Notes: generated by a model not told the origin, from the letters alone. 64,000 nt of DNA from Azoarcus sp031546845 (GCA_031546845.1 JAVBJT010000030.1:44398-108397); one strand, 5' to 3'; positions 43,957 through 53,143 are shown, counted from the stretch's first letter. A program made the numbers and translations.

Positions 43957-44802
43957 ATGGCTGAACTTTCGATGCAGGATCACAAGCGCCCATTCAAGGA
44001 TTACCGCGCGACCCATTTCAAATGGTCGTGCAGCGAGGATGGCCGGGTTGCGACCATCACCCTCGACCGGCCGGACAAGAAGAACCCACTCACCTTCGAC
44101 TCCTACGCCGAATTGCGCGATCTGTTCCGCGACCTGGTCTATGCCAGCGATGTGCGCAGCGTCGTCGTCACCGGCGCGGGCGGCAACTTTTGCTCGGGTG
44201 GCGACGTGTTCGAGATCATTGAGCCGTTGACCCGCATGAGCATGCCGGAACTGCTCGGTTTCACCCGCATGACCGGCGATCTGGTCAAGGCCATGCGGCG
44301 CGCGCCGCAACCCGTCATTGCCGCCATCGACGGCATCTGCGCCGGCGCAGGCGCGATGGTCGCGTTGGCGTCGGATTTCCGCCTCGGCACGCCGGCCGCC
44401 AAAACCGCCTTCCTGTTCGCCCGCGTCGGCCTGGCTGGCGCCGACATGGGCGCTTGCGGCCTGCTGCCGCGCATGATCGGGCAGGGCCGCGCCAACGAAC
44501 TGCTGATGACCGGCCGCGCAATGAGCGCCGAGGAAGGCGCGGCCTGGGGCTTCTTCAACAGCCTGCACGCTAGCGCCGACGTGCTCGGCAAGGCGCGGGA
44601 GCTCGCACGCGGCCTGGCCGATGGCCCCTGGTTCGCCCATACGATGACCAAGACCATGATCAACCAGGAATGGGCGATGGGCATCGAGGAGATGATCGAA
44701 TCCGAAGCCCAGGCCCAGGCCATCTGCATGATGACCGGTGACTTTCGCCGCGCCTTCGAGGCTTTTGCCGAGAAGCAGAAGCCGGCCTTCCAGGGCGATT
44801 AG
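43957..44802 (+). CDS. Enoyl-CoA hydratase/isomerase family protein
   Basis: A 281-residue crotonase-fold enzyme with GAGGAG before ATG 43957. The oxyanion-hole segments are GAGGNFCSGGDVFEI and IDGICAGAGAMVALASDFRL, and a catalytic acid region follows (GLAGADMGACGLLPRMIG). It probably hydrates or hydrolytically opens the cyclohexene-carbonyl-CoA ring intermediate in the 2-aminobenzoyl-CoA route, as crotonase homologues do in benzoyl-CoA-like pathways. The ACAD gene starts one base after its stop. Confidence 0.9.
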   Translation: MAELSMQDHKRPFKDYRATHFKWSCSEDGRVATITLDRPDKKNPLTFDSYAELRDLFRDLVYASDVRSVVVTGAGGNFCSGGDVFEIIEPLTRMSMPELLGFTRMTGDLVKAMRRAPQPVIAAIDGICAGAGAMVALASDFRLGTPAAKTAFLFARVGLAGADMGACGLLPRMIGQGRANELLMTGRAMSAEEGAAWGFFNSLHASADVLGKARELARGLADGPWFAHTMTKTMINQEWAMGIEEMIESEAQAQAICMMTGDFRRAFEAFAEKQKPAFQGD

Positions 44803-44803
44803 A

Positions 44804-45979
44804 ATGGACCGAAGCTATCTCGATCTGCCGTTTTTCTCCACCGAGCATCGGCAACTCTCCGACGCGCTGTTCGACTGGGCGGCGCGGCTGCCCCCGATCG
44901 ACCACCACGACACCGACAACGCCTGCCGCCAATTGGTGCGGCAACTGGGCGAAGCCGGCTTTCTACGCTATTGCGTGCCAGCCGAATTCGGTGGGGCGCT
45001 GGCGGAACTGGATTCACGCTCGTTGTGCATCGCGCGCGAAACGCTGGCCTACCACGACGGTCTGGCCGATTTCGCCTTTGCCATGCAGGGCTTGGGCACC
45101 GGCGCCATCACCCTTGCCGGTTCTCCCGAACTGCGGCGGCGGGTGCTGCCGAAGGTCGCGCGCGGCGAATGGATCGCCGCCTTCGCGCTGACCGAGCCGC
45201 TTGCCGGCTCGGACGTCGGCGCGATGCAGTGCGAGGCGCGCCTGGACGGCGATCACTACGTCATCGATGGCGAGAAGACGTGGATTTCCAACGGCGGCAT
45301 CGCCGACGTCTATTGCCTGTTTGCGCGCACCGGCGAGGCGCCGGGAACGCGCGGCATCTCCGCCTTTGTCGTTACCCCCGACATGTCCGGCTTCGAGATC
45401 GCCGAACGTCTCGACGTGATCGCGCCGCACCCGCTTGCCCGGCTGAAATTCACCAAGATGCGGGTGCCTCTGAGCAACCGCCTGGGCGCGCCCGGCGAAG
45501 GCTTCAAGATCGCCATGCGCACGCTCGACATTTTCCGCGCCTCGGTCGGCGCCGCCGCCCAAGGCTTCGCCCGCCGTGCGCTGGACGAGGCGCTGGCCCA
45601 CGTCCGCCAGCGTCCGATGTTCGGCCAGATGCTGGCCGATTTTCAGCTCACCCAGGCCAAACTGGGCGAAATGGCGACCGACATCGACGCCGCCGCCCTG
45701 CTTACCGCCCGCGCCGCCTGGCGCCGCGATGTGCGGCGGTTGCCGACCACGCGCGAGGCGGCGATGGCGAAGATGACCGCGACCGAGAACGCCCAGCGCG
45801 TTATCGACGCCGCCGTTCAGATGCACGGCGGGCAAGGGGTGCGCTGCGGGGTCAAGGTCGAATCCCTGTACCGCGAGATTCGCGCGCTGCGCATTTACGA
45901 AGGCGCGACTGAGGTCCAGAAACTGATCGTTGCACGGGAGTTGCTGAAGCAGTCAGCCAACAATCCACGAATCGATTGA
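44804..45979 (+). CDS. Acyl-CoA dehydrogenase
   Basis: A 391-residue FAD enzyme, start ATG 44804, one base after the preceding stop. Motifs: AFALTEPLAGSDVGAMQCEA (FAD binding), EKTWISNGGIADVY, QMHGGQGVRCGVKVE and the C-terminal YEGATEVQKLIVARE containing the base-position Glu. It introduces a double bond into an acyl-CoA and passes electrons to ETF. In context it likely acts on the ring-opened or alicyclic intermediate upstream of glutaryl-CoA. Confidence 0.92.
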   Translation: MDRSYLDLPFFSTEHRQLSDALFDWAARLPPIDHHDTDNACRQLVRQLGEAGFLRYCVPAEFGGALAELDSRSLCIARETLAYHDGLADFAFAMQGLGTGAITLAGSPELRRRVLPKVARGEWIAAFALTEPLAGSDVGAMQCEARLDGDHYVIDGEKTWISNGGIADVYCLFARTGEAPGTRGISAFVVTPDMSGFEIAERLDVIAPHPLARLKFTKMRVPLSNRLGAPGEGFKIAMRTLDIFRASVGAAAQGFARRALDEALAHVRQRPMFGQMLADFQLTQAKLGEMATDIDAAALLTARAAWRRDVRRLPTTREAAMAKMTATENAQRVIDAAVQMHGGQGVRCGVKVESLYREIRALRIYEGATEVQKLIVARELLKQSANNPRID

Positions 45980-46013
45980 TTTACCCGAAAACTAACCGGA
46001 AACGGAGACCACC

Positions 46014-47195
46014 ATGAGTAAACCGACTTTCGACTGGGCCGACCCGTTGCGCCTGGACAGCCAATTGACCGAAACGGAACGCCTGATCCGCGACAGCGCG
46101 CGCGCCTACTGCCAGGAGCGGCTGCTGCCGCGCGTGCAGGAAGCGTTCCGCCACGAGAAAACCGACCCCGCGATCTTCCGCGAAATGGGCGAGCTGGGCC
46201 TGCTGGGCCCGACCATTTCCGAGCAATACGGCGGTGCCGGGCTCAACTACGTCAGCTACGGGCTGATCGCGCGCGAAGTCGAGAGCGTCGATTCCGGCTA
46301 CCGTTCGATGATGAGCGTGCAGAGCTCGCTCGTCATGGTTCCGATCGAGGAGTTCGCCAACGAGGCCTCCAAGCAGAAATACCTGCCGAAGCTCGCCAGT
46401 GGCGAATGGATTGGCTGCTTCGGCCTGACCGAGCCCGACCACGGCTCCGACCCCGGCAGCATGATTACGCGTGCGCGCAAGGTGGCGGGCGGCTATAGCC
46501 TCAGCGGCAGCAAGATGTGGATCACCAACAGCCCGATTGCCGATGTTTTCGTGGTCTGGGCCAAGGATGACGAAGGCCAGATCCGCGGCTTCATTCTCGA
46601 AAAAGGGTGGAAGGGGCTTTCCGCCCCGGCCATCCACGGAAAGGTCGGCCTGCGCGCCTCGATCACCGGCGAGATCGTCATGGACGAAGTCTTCTGCCCG
46701 GAGGAAAACGCTTTCCCCACCGTGCGCGGCTTGAAAGGCCCCTTCACCTGCCTGAACTCCGCCCGCTTCGGCATCGCCTGGGGCGCCTTGGGCGCGGCCG
46801 AGGCCTGCTACCAGACCGCGCGCAGCTACACGCTGGAGCGCACGCAGTTCGGCCGCCCCTTGGCGGCGAACCAGTTGATCCAGAAAAAACTGGCCGACAT
46901 GCTCACCGAGATCACCCTCGGCCTGCAGGCCTGCCTGCGCGTCGGCCGGATGAAGGACGAAGGCGTCGCGCCGGTCGAGCTCACCTCGATCGTCAAGCGC
47001 AACTCCTGCGGCAAGGCGCTCGACATCGCCCGCGCTGCGCGCGACATGCTCGGCGGCAACGGCATTTCGGATGAGTTCTGCATCGCCCGCCATCTGGTCA
47101 ACCTGGAAGTCGTCAATACCTACGAGGGCACGCACGACATCCACGCCTTGATCCTCGGCCGCGCGATCACCGATATTCCCGCGTTTGCCAATTGA
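46014..47195 (+). CDS. gcdH: Glutaryl-CoA dehydrogenase
   Basis: A 393-residue decarboxylating acyl-CoA dehydrogenase. The glutaryl-CoA-specific style is clear: FDWADPLRLDSQLTETERLI, YRSMMSVQSSLVM, FGLTEPDHGSDPGSM, KMWITNSPIADVFVVWAK, LGGNGISDEFCIARH and VNTYEGTHDIHALILGRAIT, with the catalytic Glu in YEGTHD. It converts glutaryl-CoA to crotonyl-CoA and CO2. Its presence indicates that the upstream pathway delivers a C5 dicarboxylic CoA ester, as expected after ring opening and deamination of the aminobenzoyl-CoA product. Confidence 0.96.
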   Translation: MSKPTFDWADPLRLDSQLTETERLIRDSARAYCQERLLPRVQEAFRHEKTDPAIFREMGELGLLGPTISEQYGGAGLNYVSYGLIAREVESVDSGYRSMMSVQSSLVMVPIEEFANEASKQKYLPKLASGEWIGCFGLTEPDHGSDPGSMITRARKVAGGYSLSGSKMWITNSPIADVFVVWAKDDEGQIRGFILEKGWKGLSAPAIHGKVGLRASITGEIVMDEVFCPEENAFPTVRGLKGPFTCLNSARFGIAWGALGAAEACYQTARSYTLERTQFGRPLAANQLIQKKLADMLTEITLGLQACLRVGRMKDEGVAPVELTSIVKRNSCGKALDIARAARDMLGGNGISDEFCIARHLVNLEVVNTYEGTHDIHALILGRAITDIPAFAN

Positions 47196-47208
47196 GCGCG
47201 CAGCCGTG

Positions 47209-47646
47209 ATGCCCGCCGCCGACGGCCCCGCCCATGAATTTGTCGCCGAACGCCTGGTGCGCTTCAGCGACTGCGATCCGGCGGGGATCGTGTTTTTTCC
47301 AAACTACTTCGTGATGCTCAACGGCGTCGTCGAGGACTGGTGGCGGCACATCGGCCACCCGTGGACGGAGATCATCGTCCGGCGCCGGATCGGCACGCCC
47401 ACGGCGCAACTGGATTCGATGTTCGTCGCACCGTCGCTGTTCGGCGAGGCCCTGCATTTTTTACTTGTCGTGGACAAGATCGGCGAATCGTCGCTAGCGC
47501 TCCACCACCGCGTCGTTGGGCCGGATGGCGGCGAGCGCGCGCGATTCCGTCAGCGCCTGGTCGCCACGTCGCTTGAAACCCATCGCCCAATCCCCTGGCC
47601 GGCGGATTTGCGCCAAGCCATAGAAACATTCAAGGAGAACCCATGA
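47209..47646 (+). CDS. 4-hydroxybenzoyl-CoA-thioesterase-type hot-dog protein
   Basis: A 145-residue hot-dog thioesterase. I start it at ATG 47209; a TTG at 47185 would overlap gcdH. The catalytic-loop motif is VRFSDCDPAGIVFFPNYF, matching the DxxG-type 4HBT/YbgC group. It probably releases CoA from stalled or dead-end aryl-CoA esters such as 2-aminobenzoyl-CoA or its 5-hydroxy side product, protecting the CoA pool. Its stop overlaps the next start (ATGA). Confidence 0.85.
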   Translation: MPAADGPAHEFVAERLVRFSDCDPAGIVFFPNYFVMLNGVVEDWWRHIGHPWTEIIVRRRIGTPTAQLDSMFVAPSLFGEALHFLLVVDKIGESSLALHHRVVGPDGGERARFRQRLVATSLETHRPIPWPADLRQAIETFKENP

Positions 47647-48041
47647 GCCATAAAGTCATTCAGCCGGAAGGCTGGGTCGTTCCGAAGGGCTACGCCAACG
47701 GTATCGAAGCCCGTGGGCGGCAGGTTTACGTCAGCGGCCAGATCGGCTGGAATGCGGAAAGCAAGTTCGAGACGACCGATCTGGTCGGGCAGATCAAGCA
47801 GGCGCTGCACAACTGTGTGGAGGTCGTGCGCGCGGCCGGCGGCGGGCCCGAGCATATCGTCCGCATGACCTGGTATCTCGAGGACAAGAAGGAATACACC
47901 GCCCGTCTCAAGGAAATCGGCGCTGTTTATCGCGATGTCGTGGGGCGTAACTTTCCCGCGATGAGCGCGTTTCAGATCGCCGATCTGGTCGAGGACGAAG
48001 CCAAGGTCGAGATCGAGGTGACCGCCGTCATTCCGGACTGA
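47643..48041 (+). CDS. RidA-family enamine/imine deaminase
   Basis: A 132-residue Rid/YjgF-type protein: IEARGRQVYVSGQIGWN, QALHNCVEVVRAAGGGPEHI and PAMSAFQIADLVEDEAKVEIEVTAV. The Arg/Glu pair of active RidA proteins is not clearly in its usual place, so activity is uncertain. The monooxygenase/reductase product is a vinylogous amine (2-amino-cyclohexenyl), so a deaminase here would speed loss of ammonia. Last gene of the unit; no clear terminator follows. Confidence 0.88.
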   Translation: MSHKVIQPEGWVVPKGYANGIEARGRQVYVSGQIGWNAESKFETTDLVGQIKQALHNCVEVVRAAGGGPEHIVRMTWYLEDKKEYTARLKEIGAVYRDVVGRNFPAMSAFQIADLVEDEAKVEIEVTAVIPD

Positions 48042-48092
48042 TGCGGAGTAAGCGGAGCGCGGGAGCGGGCGTCCTGCCCCCACGCCAGTGAA

Positions 48093-49361
48093 TCACAACA
48101 GTTGGAACGCCAGTATCGCCACGATGGTTGGTGGCAGGGCGGTGACGAGCAGGCCGAGCGGGTTGATCGCTTCGTCGTCGAAGTGGCCGCGCAAAATGGC
48201 GAAGCCGGCCGGGTTGGGGGCGTTGGCGATGACGGTGAGGCCGCCGCCGGTAACAGCGCCGGCAACCAGCGAATATTTGAAAGCGTCGTCGATGCCTTCG
48301 ACCAGTGAACCGAGGTAGGTCAGCGCGGCGTTGTCGGTGATCGCCGTCAATGCGGTGGCGCCAAAGTAGAGCGCGGTGCTATCCATGCCGGTGAGTGTTT
48401 CCTGCAACCACCACTGCTGCTGCGCACCGAGCGTGACCAGCCCGGCGAGAAAGAAGGCGACGAGCAGCCCTTCGCGCAGCATCAGGCGATCCTGGTACTG
48501 CTTGTAGCCTTCGGTGACGCCGAGAAAGAGCAGGAACAGGCCGACGAAGACCACCGGGTGGTGGGAGAAATAGACGATGCCGGCGAGAAAGCCGACGTGG
48601 CATGCGATCAAGGTCCAGGGCACGCTGCGGTCCTGGTTGCGCGTGTCGGTGGTGAGCTTTCTCAGTTCACGAGCGAACAGGAAAGTGGCTGCGCCGGCAT
48701 TGATGAGCACCGCCAGCGCCGCTTTCCAGCCGAAGTGGCTGAACATGAACCACAGATCCCAGTTCCATTTTGCCGCCACCATCAGCACGGGGGGCGCGGC
48801 GAAGTGGGTCAGCGTGCCGCCGATCGAGATGTTGACGAACAACACGCCGAGGGTGGCGTATTTGAGCCGGCTGGAAATGCCCTTGGCGTAGAAATTGTCG
48901 CGCAGGATCAGTGCCGCCAGCGTCATTGCCGCCGGTTCGGTGATGAATGAGCCGAGCAGTGGCACGGCGGACAGGCAGATGAAGTAGAACGCCACGCTGT
49001 CGTTGAGCGGGATGTAGCGCGCCAGCACGCGCGTGCTCAATTTGCAGAGTTCGAGAATGGGCCGGCTGGCCGCGACCACCATGATGACGAAGACGAAGGC
49101 CGGTTCGGTGTAATTCAGCCCTTCGAGATAGTGCGTGGCTTCGCCCGTACCGTGGAGGAAGGCGAACGCGGCGAGCAAGACGAAGGCCCAGAAGCCGAAC
49201 ACGACCTCGACCTCGCCGAGCAGATGCCAGATGCCGGCGTGCTTGGGCTGCAGGTGGGCGAGGCGTTCGAAGTACTTGGTCAGAAAAGTGTGCGCGACGG
49301 CGATGGCGAACAATGCCGTGCCGATGATCTGGATCGTGCTTGGGGACACATTCATGCTCAT
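48093..49361 (-). CDS. Na+/H+ antiporter-like integral membrane protein
   Basis: A 422-residue polytopic protein with about eleven or twelve hydrophobic segments and motifs of the NhaD/ArsB ion-transporter superfamily, in particular the putative Na+/H+ antiporter group (PF07399 type): FITEPAAMTLAALILRDNFY and TAITDNAALTYLGSLVEG, where the Asn-Ala and Asp residues are usual for ion binding. Start ATG 49361. It lies 22 bases downstream of lutC on the same strand, so it may be expressed with the lactate utilisation genes, perhaps moving Na+/H+ for lactate uptake. That is only inference. Confidence 0.82.
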   Translation of the reverse strand: MSMNVSPSTIQIIGTALFAIAVAHTFLTKYFERLAHLQPKHAGIWHLLGEVEVVFGFWAFVLLAAFAFLHGTGEATHYLEGLNYTEPAFVFVIMVVAASRPILELCKLSTRVLARYIPLNDSVAFYFICLSAVPLLGSFITEPAAMTLAALILRDNFYAKGISSRLKYATLGVLFVNISIGGTLTHFAAPPVLMVAAKWNWDLWFMFSHFGWKAALAVLINAGAATFLFARELRKLTTDTRNQDRSVPWTLIACHVGFLAGIVYFSHHPVVFVGLFLLFLGVTEGYKQYQDRLMLREGLLVAFFLAGLVTLGAQQQWWLQETLTGMDSTALYFGATALTAITDNAALTYLGSLVEGIDDAFKYSLVAGAVTGGGLTVIANAPNPAGFAILRGHFDDEAINPLGLLVTALPPTIVAILAFQLL

Positions 49362-49383
49362 GGAAAAGTGATTTCGACGGCTT

Positions 49384-50055
49384 TCAGGCTTCCGCCACCA
49401 GAATCAGATGAACGCGGCAGGGGCCGTGCGCGCCGATGACGATGGTTTGTTCGATGTCGCCGGTGCGCGAGGGGCCGGAGATGAAGTTGACCGCGCGCGG
49501 CAGCGTGCCGAGCTCGGCGCGGGCAAGCGCCCAGCCTTCTTCCATGCCGGCGACGATGCGCGAGACGGGCACCACGGCAATATGGGTTTCTGGCAGCAGG
49601 CTGGTGGCGGCGGGCGTATTGGGGCCGGCGCAGAGCATCAGCGTGCCGGTTTCGGCCAGCGCGCAGAAGCAGCCGGTGATGCCGGCGAGGTCGTCGTCGC
49701 GCGCCGGTCGCGCTTCGGCGGCGATGCCTGCCGCTGGCCAATCCAGGTTGGCCAGCGCGGGCCAGATTACGGCGCGACGGTCGATGCCGTGCTCGTCCAG
49801 ATAGCGGGCGACCGCCGCCGGCACGTCGGCCAGCGTTGCCACATCGGCAACCGTGCTCGCCATGCGTTCGGAATTGCGGCGGAAGCGCTCGACCAGATCG
49901 AGGGGCATGCACGGCCGTGGACCTTGCCGCCGCGCGGCGATAGTGGCGGCAAGGTCGGCCTCGGCGGCGTTGCGGCGTTGCTCGCCGCGCGGGTGTCCCG
50001 CGTTGTTGTCCAGGGCGGTGCGGATGCGGTGCAGGATATCGTCGCGCGCGCTCAT
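49384..50055 (-). CDS. lutC: Lactate utilisation protein LutC
   Basis: A 223-residue LUD-domain protein: MSARDDILHRIRTAL, DDLAGITGCFCALAETGTLM and INFISGPSRTGDIEQTIVIGAHGPCRVHLILV. With LutA and LutB it makes the Fe-S L-lactate dehydrogenase complex that feeds the respiratory chain. Its start overlaps lutB by 4 bases. Order lutA-lutB-lutC is the standard one. Confidence 0.93.
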   Translation of the reverse strand: MSARDDILHRIRTALDNNAGHPRGEQRRNAAEADLAATIAARRQGPRPCMPLDLVERFRRNSERMASTVADVATLADVPAAVARYLDEHGIDRRAVIWPALANLDWPAAGIAAEARPARDDDLAGITGCFCALAETGTLMLCAGPNTPAATSLLPETHIAVVPVSRIVAGMEEGWALARAELGTLPRAVNFISGPSRTGDIEQTIVIGAHGPCRVHLILVAEA

Positions 50056-51494
50056 CGTTGCTCCTTGTGTTGCCCGGCATGCCGTTTTGCGTACAGCTCG
50101 CGGAAGGTTTGGCCCTCCGGGGCCGGCAGATCGCGCCCGCGCGTCCACTCCGGCGCAAGGCCGAGTACCCGAATGCGGTCGCCGCCATCGGCCAGCCAGC
50201 CGAGGTAGCGCACGCCTACCTTGGCCGCCAGCGCATACAGCGCGGGCTTGCTTGCCATCCAGCCCCAGGCGCGCAGGGCCAGGCGTTCGCTCCACGGGCG
50301 CACTTTCCGTTCGATCTGCTCGGCGCGCAGCTTGCGCAAAAGATCGGGTAGCGGGATTTTGACCGGGCACACGCTGCCGCACTGGTTGCACAGCGTGGAG
50401 GCGTGCGGCAGATCTGGCGCATTGCCGATACCGGTGTAGAGCGGGGTGAGCACGGCGCCCATCGGCCCCGGATACACCCAGCCGTAGGCGTGGCCGCCGA
50501 CGGTCTGGAACACCGGGCAGTGGTTCATGCACGCGCCGCAGCGGATGCAGCGAAGAATGTCCTGAAATTCACCGCCGACAAGACCGGCGCGGCCATTGTC
50601 GACGAGGATGAAATAGAGGTGCTCGGGGCCGTCCGTTTCATCCGGCTGCTTGACGCCGGTCAGTACCGACACGTAGTTGGAAATGTGTTGCCCGGTGGCC
50701 GAGCGCGGCAGCAGACGCAGCAGGGTGGAGAGGTCTTCCAGCGTCGGTACGATCTTTTCGATGCCGGTGACGACCACATGCACCTTGGGTAGCGTCGTTA
50801 CCATGCGGCCATTGCCTTCGTTGGTGACGAGGGCGACCGAGCCGGTTTCGGCGATGAGGAAGTTGCCACCCGAAATGCCCATGCCGGCCGACAGAAAATG
50901 CTTGCGTAAAACGTCGCGCGCTTCGCGCGCCATCTCCTGCGTATCGGATTTTCTGGCCGTGCCGTGGGTTTTTTCGAACAGTGCGGCTACTTCCTCTTTC
51001 GATTTGTGGAAGGCGGGGGCGATGATGTGCGACGGCGGTTCGTTGCCGTTGATCTGCAGAATGTATTCGCCCAGATCGGTTTCCACCGGCTCAATGCCGG
51101 CGGCGGCCAACGCCGGGTTGAGGGCGGCTTCTTCCGACAGCATCGACTTCGATTTGACCGCTTTGGTAACGCCGTGGCGCCGCGCGATGTCCGTGACCAG
51201 ACGGCAAATTTCGTCGCCGTCGCGGGCGAACAGCACTTGAGCGCCGCGCGCCTGGGCTTGCGTCTCGAAGCGTTCGATCCATACATCCAGATTCGCCAGT
51301 GCGCGGTCGCGGATTTCTTTGCCCGCTTCGCGCAGCGCCTCGAAATCGGCGTTGCCGCTTTCTTCGTACTCGGCCACGGCGAGCCGGCGCGCATCGACGA
51401 ACTTGTGTTTGACCTTGCTGAGATTTTCCTGCAATACGCGGTCGGCCAGCTTGTCGCCGACCCGCGCCTTGAAGAACATCGCCTGGTTTTGCAT
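50052..51494 (-). CDS. lutB: Lactate utilisation iron-sulphur protein LutB
   Basis: A 480-residue protein with an N-terminal LUD domain (KSMLSEEAALNPALAAAGIE, GISGGNFLIAETGSVALVTN) and a ferredoxin-like domain with two clusters: CIRCGACMNHCPVF and LCNQCGSVCPVKIPL. The C-terminus is a LutB-specific domain. Its ATG overlaps the lutA stop (TGATG). It transfers electrons from L-lactate within the LutABC complex. Confidence 0.95.
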   Translation of the reverse strand: MQNQAMFFKARVGDKLADRVLQENLSKVKHKFVDARRLAVAEYEESGNADFEALREAGKEIRDRALANLDVWIERFETQAQARGAQVLFARDGDEICRLVTDIARRHGVTKAVKSKSMLSEEAALNPALAAAGIEPVETDLGEYILQINGNEPPSHIIAPAFHKSKEEVAALFEKTHGTARKSDTQEMAREARDVLRKHFLSAGMGISGGNFLIAETGSVALVTNEGNGRMVTTLPKVHVVVTGIEKIVPTLEDLSTLLRLLPRSATGQHISNYVSVLTGVKQPDETDGPEHLYFILVDNGRAGLVGGEFQDILRCIRCGACMNHCPVFQTVGGHAYGWVYPGPMGAVLTPLYTGIGNAPDLPHASTLCNQCGSVCPVKIPLPDLLRKLRAEQIERKVRPWSERLALRAWGWMASKPALYALAAKVGVRYLGWLADGGDRIRVLGLAPEWTRGRDLPAPEGQTFRELYAKRHAGQHKEQR

Positions 51495-52219
51495 CAGGGC
51501 TCTCCCGCCAGCACTTCGGCCACATGCAGCACGCGGGTGGCTTCGTCGCCGAGCCGGCGCAGCCTGCCTTCGATGTTGAGCATGCAGCCCAGGTCGCCGA
51601 GCACCACGGCCTGCGCCCCCGAAGCTTGTACATTGCGGCATTTGCGTTCGGCGATCTGGGCCGAGAGATCGCCGTACTTGACCGCGAAGCTGCCGCCGAA
51701 GCCGCAGCATTCCTCGCAGCCGTCCATTTCCCGCAGCAGCAGGCCGGGTACTTTGTCGAGCAGCGCGCGCGGCTGTGCCTTGACGCCGAGTTGGCGCAGG
51801 CCGGAACAGGAGTCGTGATACGTCACCGTGCCGTCGAAGCGACCGGGCACCGCGTCGATTTTCAACACGCTGGCGAGGAAATCGGTCAGTTCGAAGGTGC
51901 GTTGTGCCAGCGCTTCGGCACGGGCGAGCCACGCGGGGTCGTCGCGCAGCAATTGCGGGTAATAGAGGCGGATGTGTCCCGCACAGGAGCCGGAGGGCGC
52001 GACGACGTAGTCGAAGCCTTCGAACTCGCCGATCGTCTTGCGTGCCAGATCGCGCGCCACGGCGTTATCGCCCAGGTTGAACGCGGGCTGGCCGCAGCAG
52101 GTTTGCGTTGCCGGCACCGTTACCGTGCAGCCCGCGCCTTCCAGCAGTTTGAGCGTGGCGAAGCCAATGCGCGGGCGCATCGCATCCACCAGGCAGGTTA
52201 CGAACAAACCGATCCGCAT
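51494..52219 (-). CDS. lutA: Lactate utilisation protein LutA
   Basis: A 241-residue CCG-domain (heterodisulfide-reductase-like) protein starting at ATG 52219, with AGAGGGATGC upstream. Two CCG motifs are present: QTCCGQPAFN and CEECCGFGGSFAVKYG, plus YHDSCSGLRQLG. It begins the lut operon and is divergent from an IclR-type regulator 91 bases away, whose product probably controls it. Confidence 0.95.
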   Translation of the reverse strand: MRIGLFVTCLVDAMRPRIGFATLKLLEGAGCTVTVPATQTCCGQPAFNLGDNAVARDLARKTIGEFEGFDYVVAPSGSCAGHIRLYYPQLLRDDPAWLARAEALAQRTFELTDFLASVLKIDAVPGRFDGTVTYHDSCSGLRQLGVKAQPRALLDKVPGLLLREMDGCEECCGFGGSFAVKYGDLSAQIAERKCRNVQASGAQAVVLGDLGCMLNIEGRLRRLGDEATRVLHVAEVLAGEP

Positions 52220-52309
52220 CGCATCCCTCTTTATGCTTGTGTCAGCATTCCCATTATGCCGGTTTGTGCCGGGCTGTTTCATTAGGCGAAATCGGACGAT
52301 GGAGCTACC

Positions 52310-53143
52310 ATGTCCTTATCCAGCCAATCCGGGGTTCCTGTGCCTGTGCAGAAAACCGCCTCCGCCGCAGCCGGTGAAGGCAAGAATCCGATTCAAGTCA
52401 TCGAGCGCATGATGAAGCTGCTCGATGTGCTTGCGCATCATCCCGATCCAGTGCCGCTCAAGCAACTGGCGCTGGAAACCGGCTTGCATCCGTCCACCGC
52501 GCATCGCATCCTCAATGCCATGGTGCAGAGCGGTTTCGTCGCGCGTTCGGATGCTGGTATTTATCGCCTTGGCATCCGTCTGCTGGAATTGGGCAGCCTG
52601 GTGAAATCGCGCATTTCGCTGCGCGAAACCGCGCTGCCGGCCATGCTCAAGCTGCATGCCGCGACCGGCGAGAGCGTGAATTTGGGTATCCGCGACGGCG
52701 ATCAGATCGTTTATATCGAGCGCACGTCCGGCGGCCGCTCGTCGATCCGCGTGGTGCACATCGTCGGCGCGCGCGCACCGCTGCACACCACAGCCACGGG
52801 CAAGCTTTTTCTGGTGGAAGACGGCACCGCGCGCGTGCGCGATTACGCCCGGCGCACCGGCTTGCCGGCTTCGACGCCGGCTTCGATCTCCACGCTGCCG
52901 GCGCTGGAGCGCGAACTGGATAAGGTCCGCCGCCACGGCGTGGCTTTCGACCTGGACGAAGTGGAAACGGGGGTGCGCTGCATTGCCGCCGGTATCCGCG
53001 ACGATGACGGCGAGTTGATCGCCGGCCTGTCGCTGTCCACGCCATCCGACCGTTTCAATCCAGATTGGGCCGCCACCGTGCGCGAAACCGCCGGCGAAAT
53101 TTCCGGCACGCTTGGCTACCGGCCGGCAACGCCGCCGCGCTGA
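52310..53143 (+). CDS. IclR-family regulator, probable lut operon regulator
   Basis: A 277-residue regulator. The N-terminal winged helix lies near residues 27-88 (PLKQLALETGLHPSTAHRIL), and the IclR effector domain follows (GESVNLGIRDGDQIVYIERT, LHTTATGKLFL, DEVETGVRCIAAGI). Divergent arrangement with lutABC across a 90-base shared promoter region makes it the likely regulator of lactate use. The more usual Lut regulators are GntR- or FadR-like, so an IclR protein here is a variation. Confidence 0.9.
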   Translation: MSLSSQSGVPVPVQKTASAAAGEGKNPIQVIERMMKLLDVLAHHPDPVPLKQLALETGLHPSTAHRILNAMVQSGFVARSDAGIYRLGIRLLELGSLVKSRISLRETALPAMLKLHAATGESVNLGIRDGDQIVYIERTSGGRSSIRVVHIVGARAPLHTTATGKLFLVEDGTARVRDYARRTGLPASTPASISTLPALERELDKVRRHGVAFDLDEVETGVRCIAAGIRDDDGELIAGLSLSTPSDRFNPDWAATVRETAGEISGTLGYRPATPPR

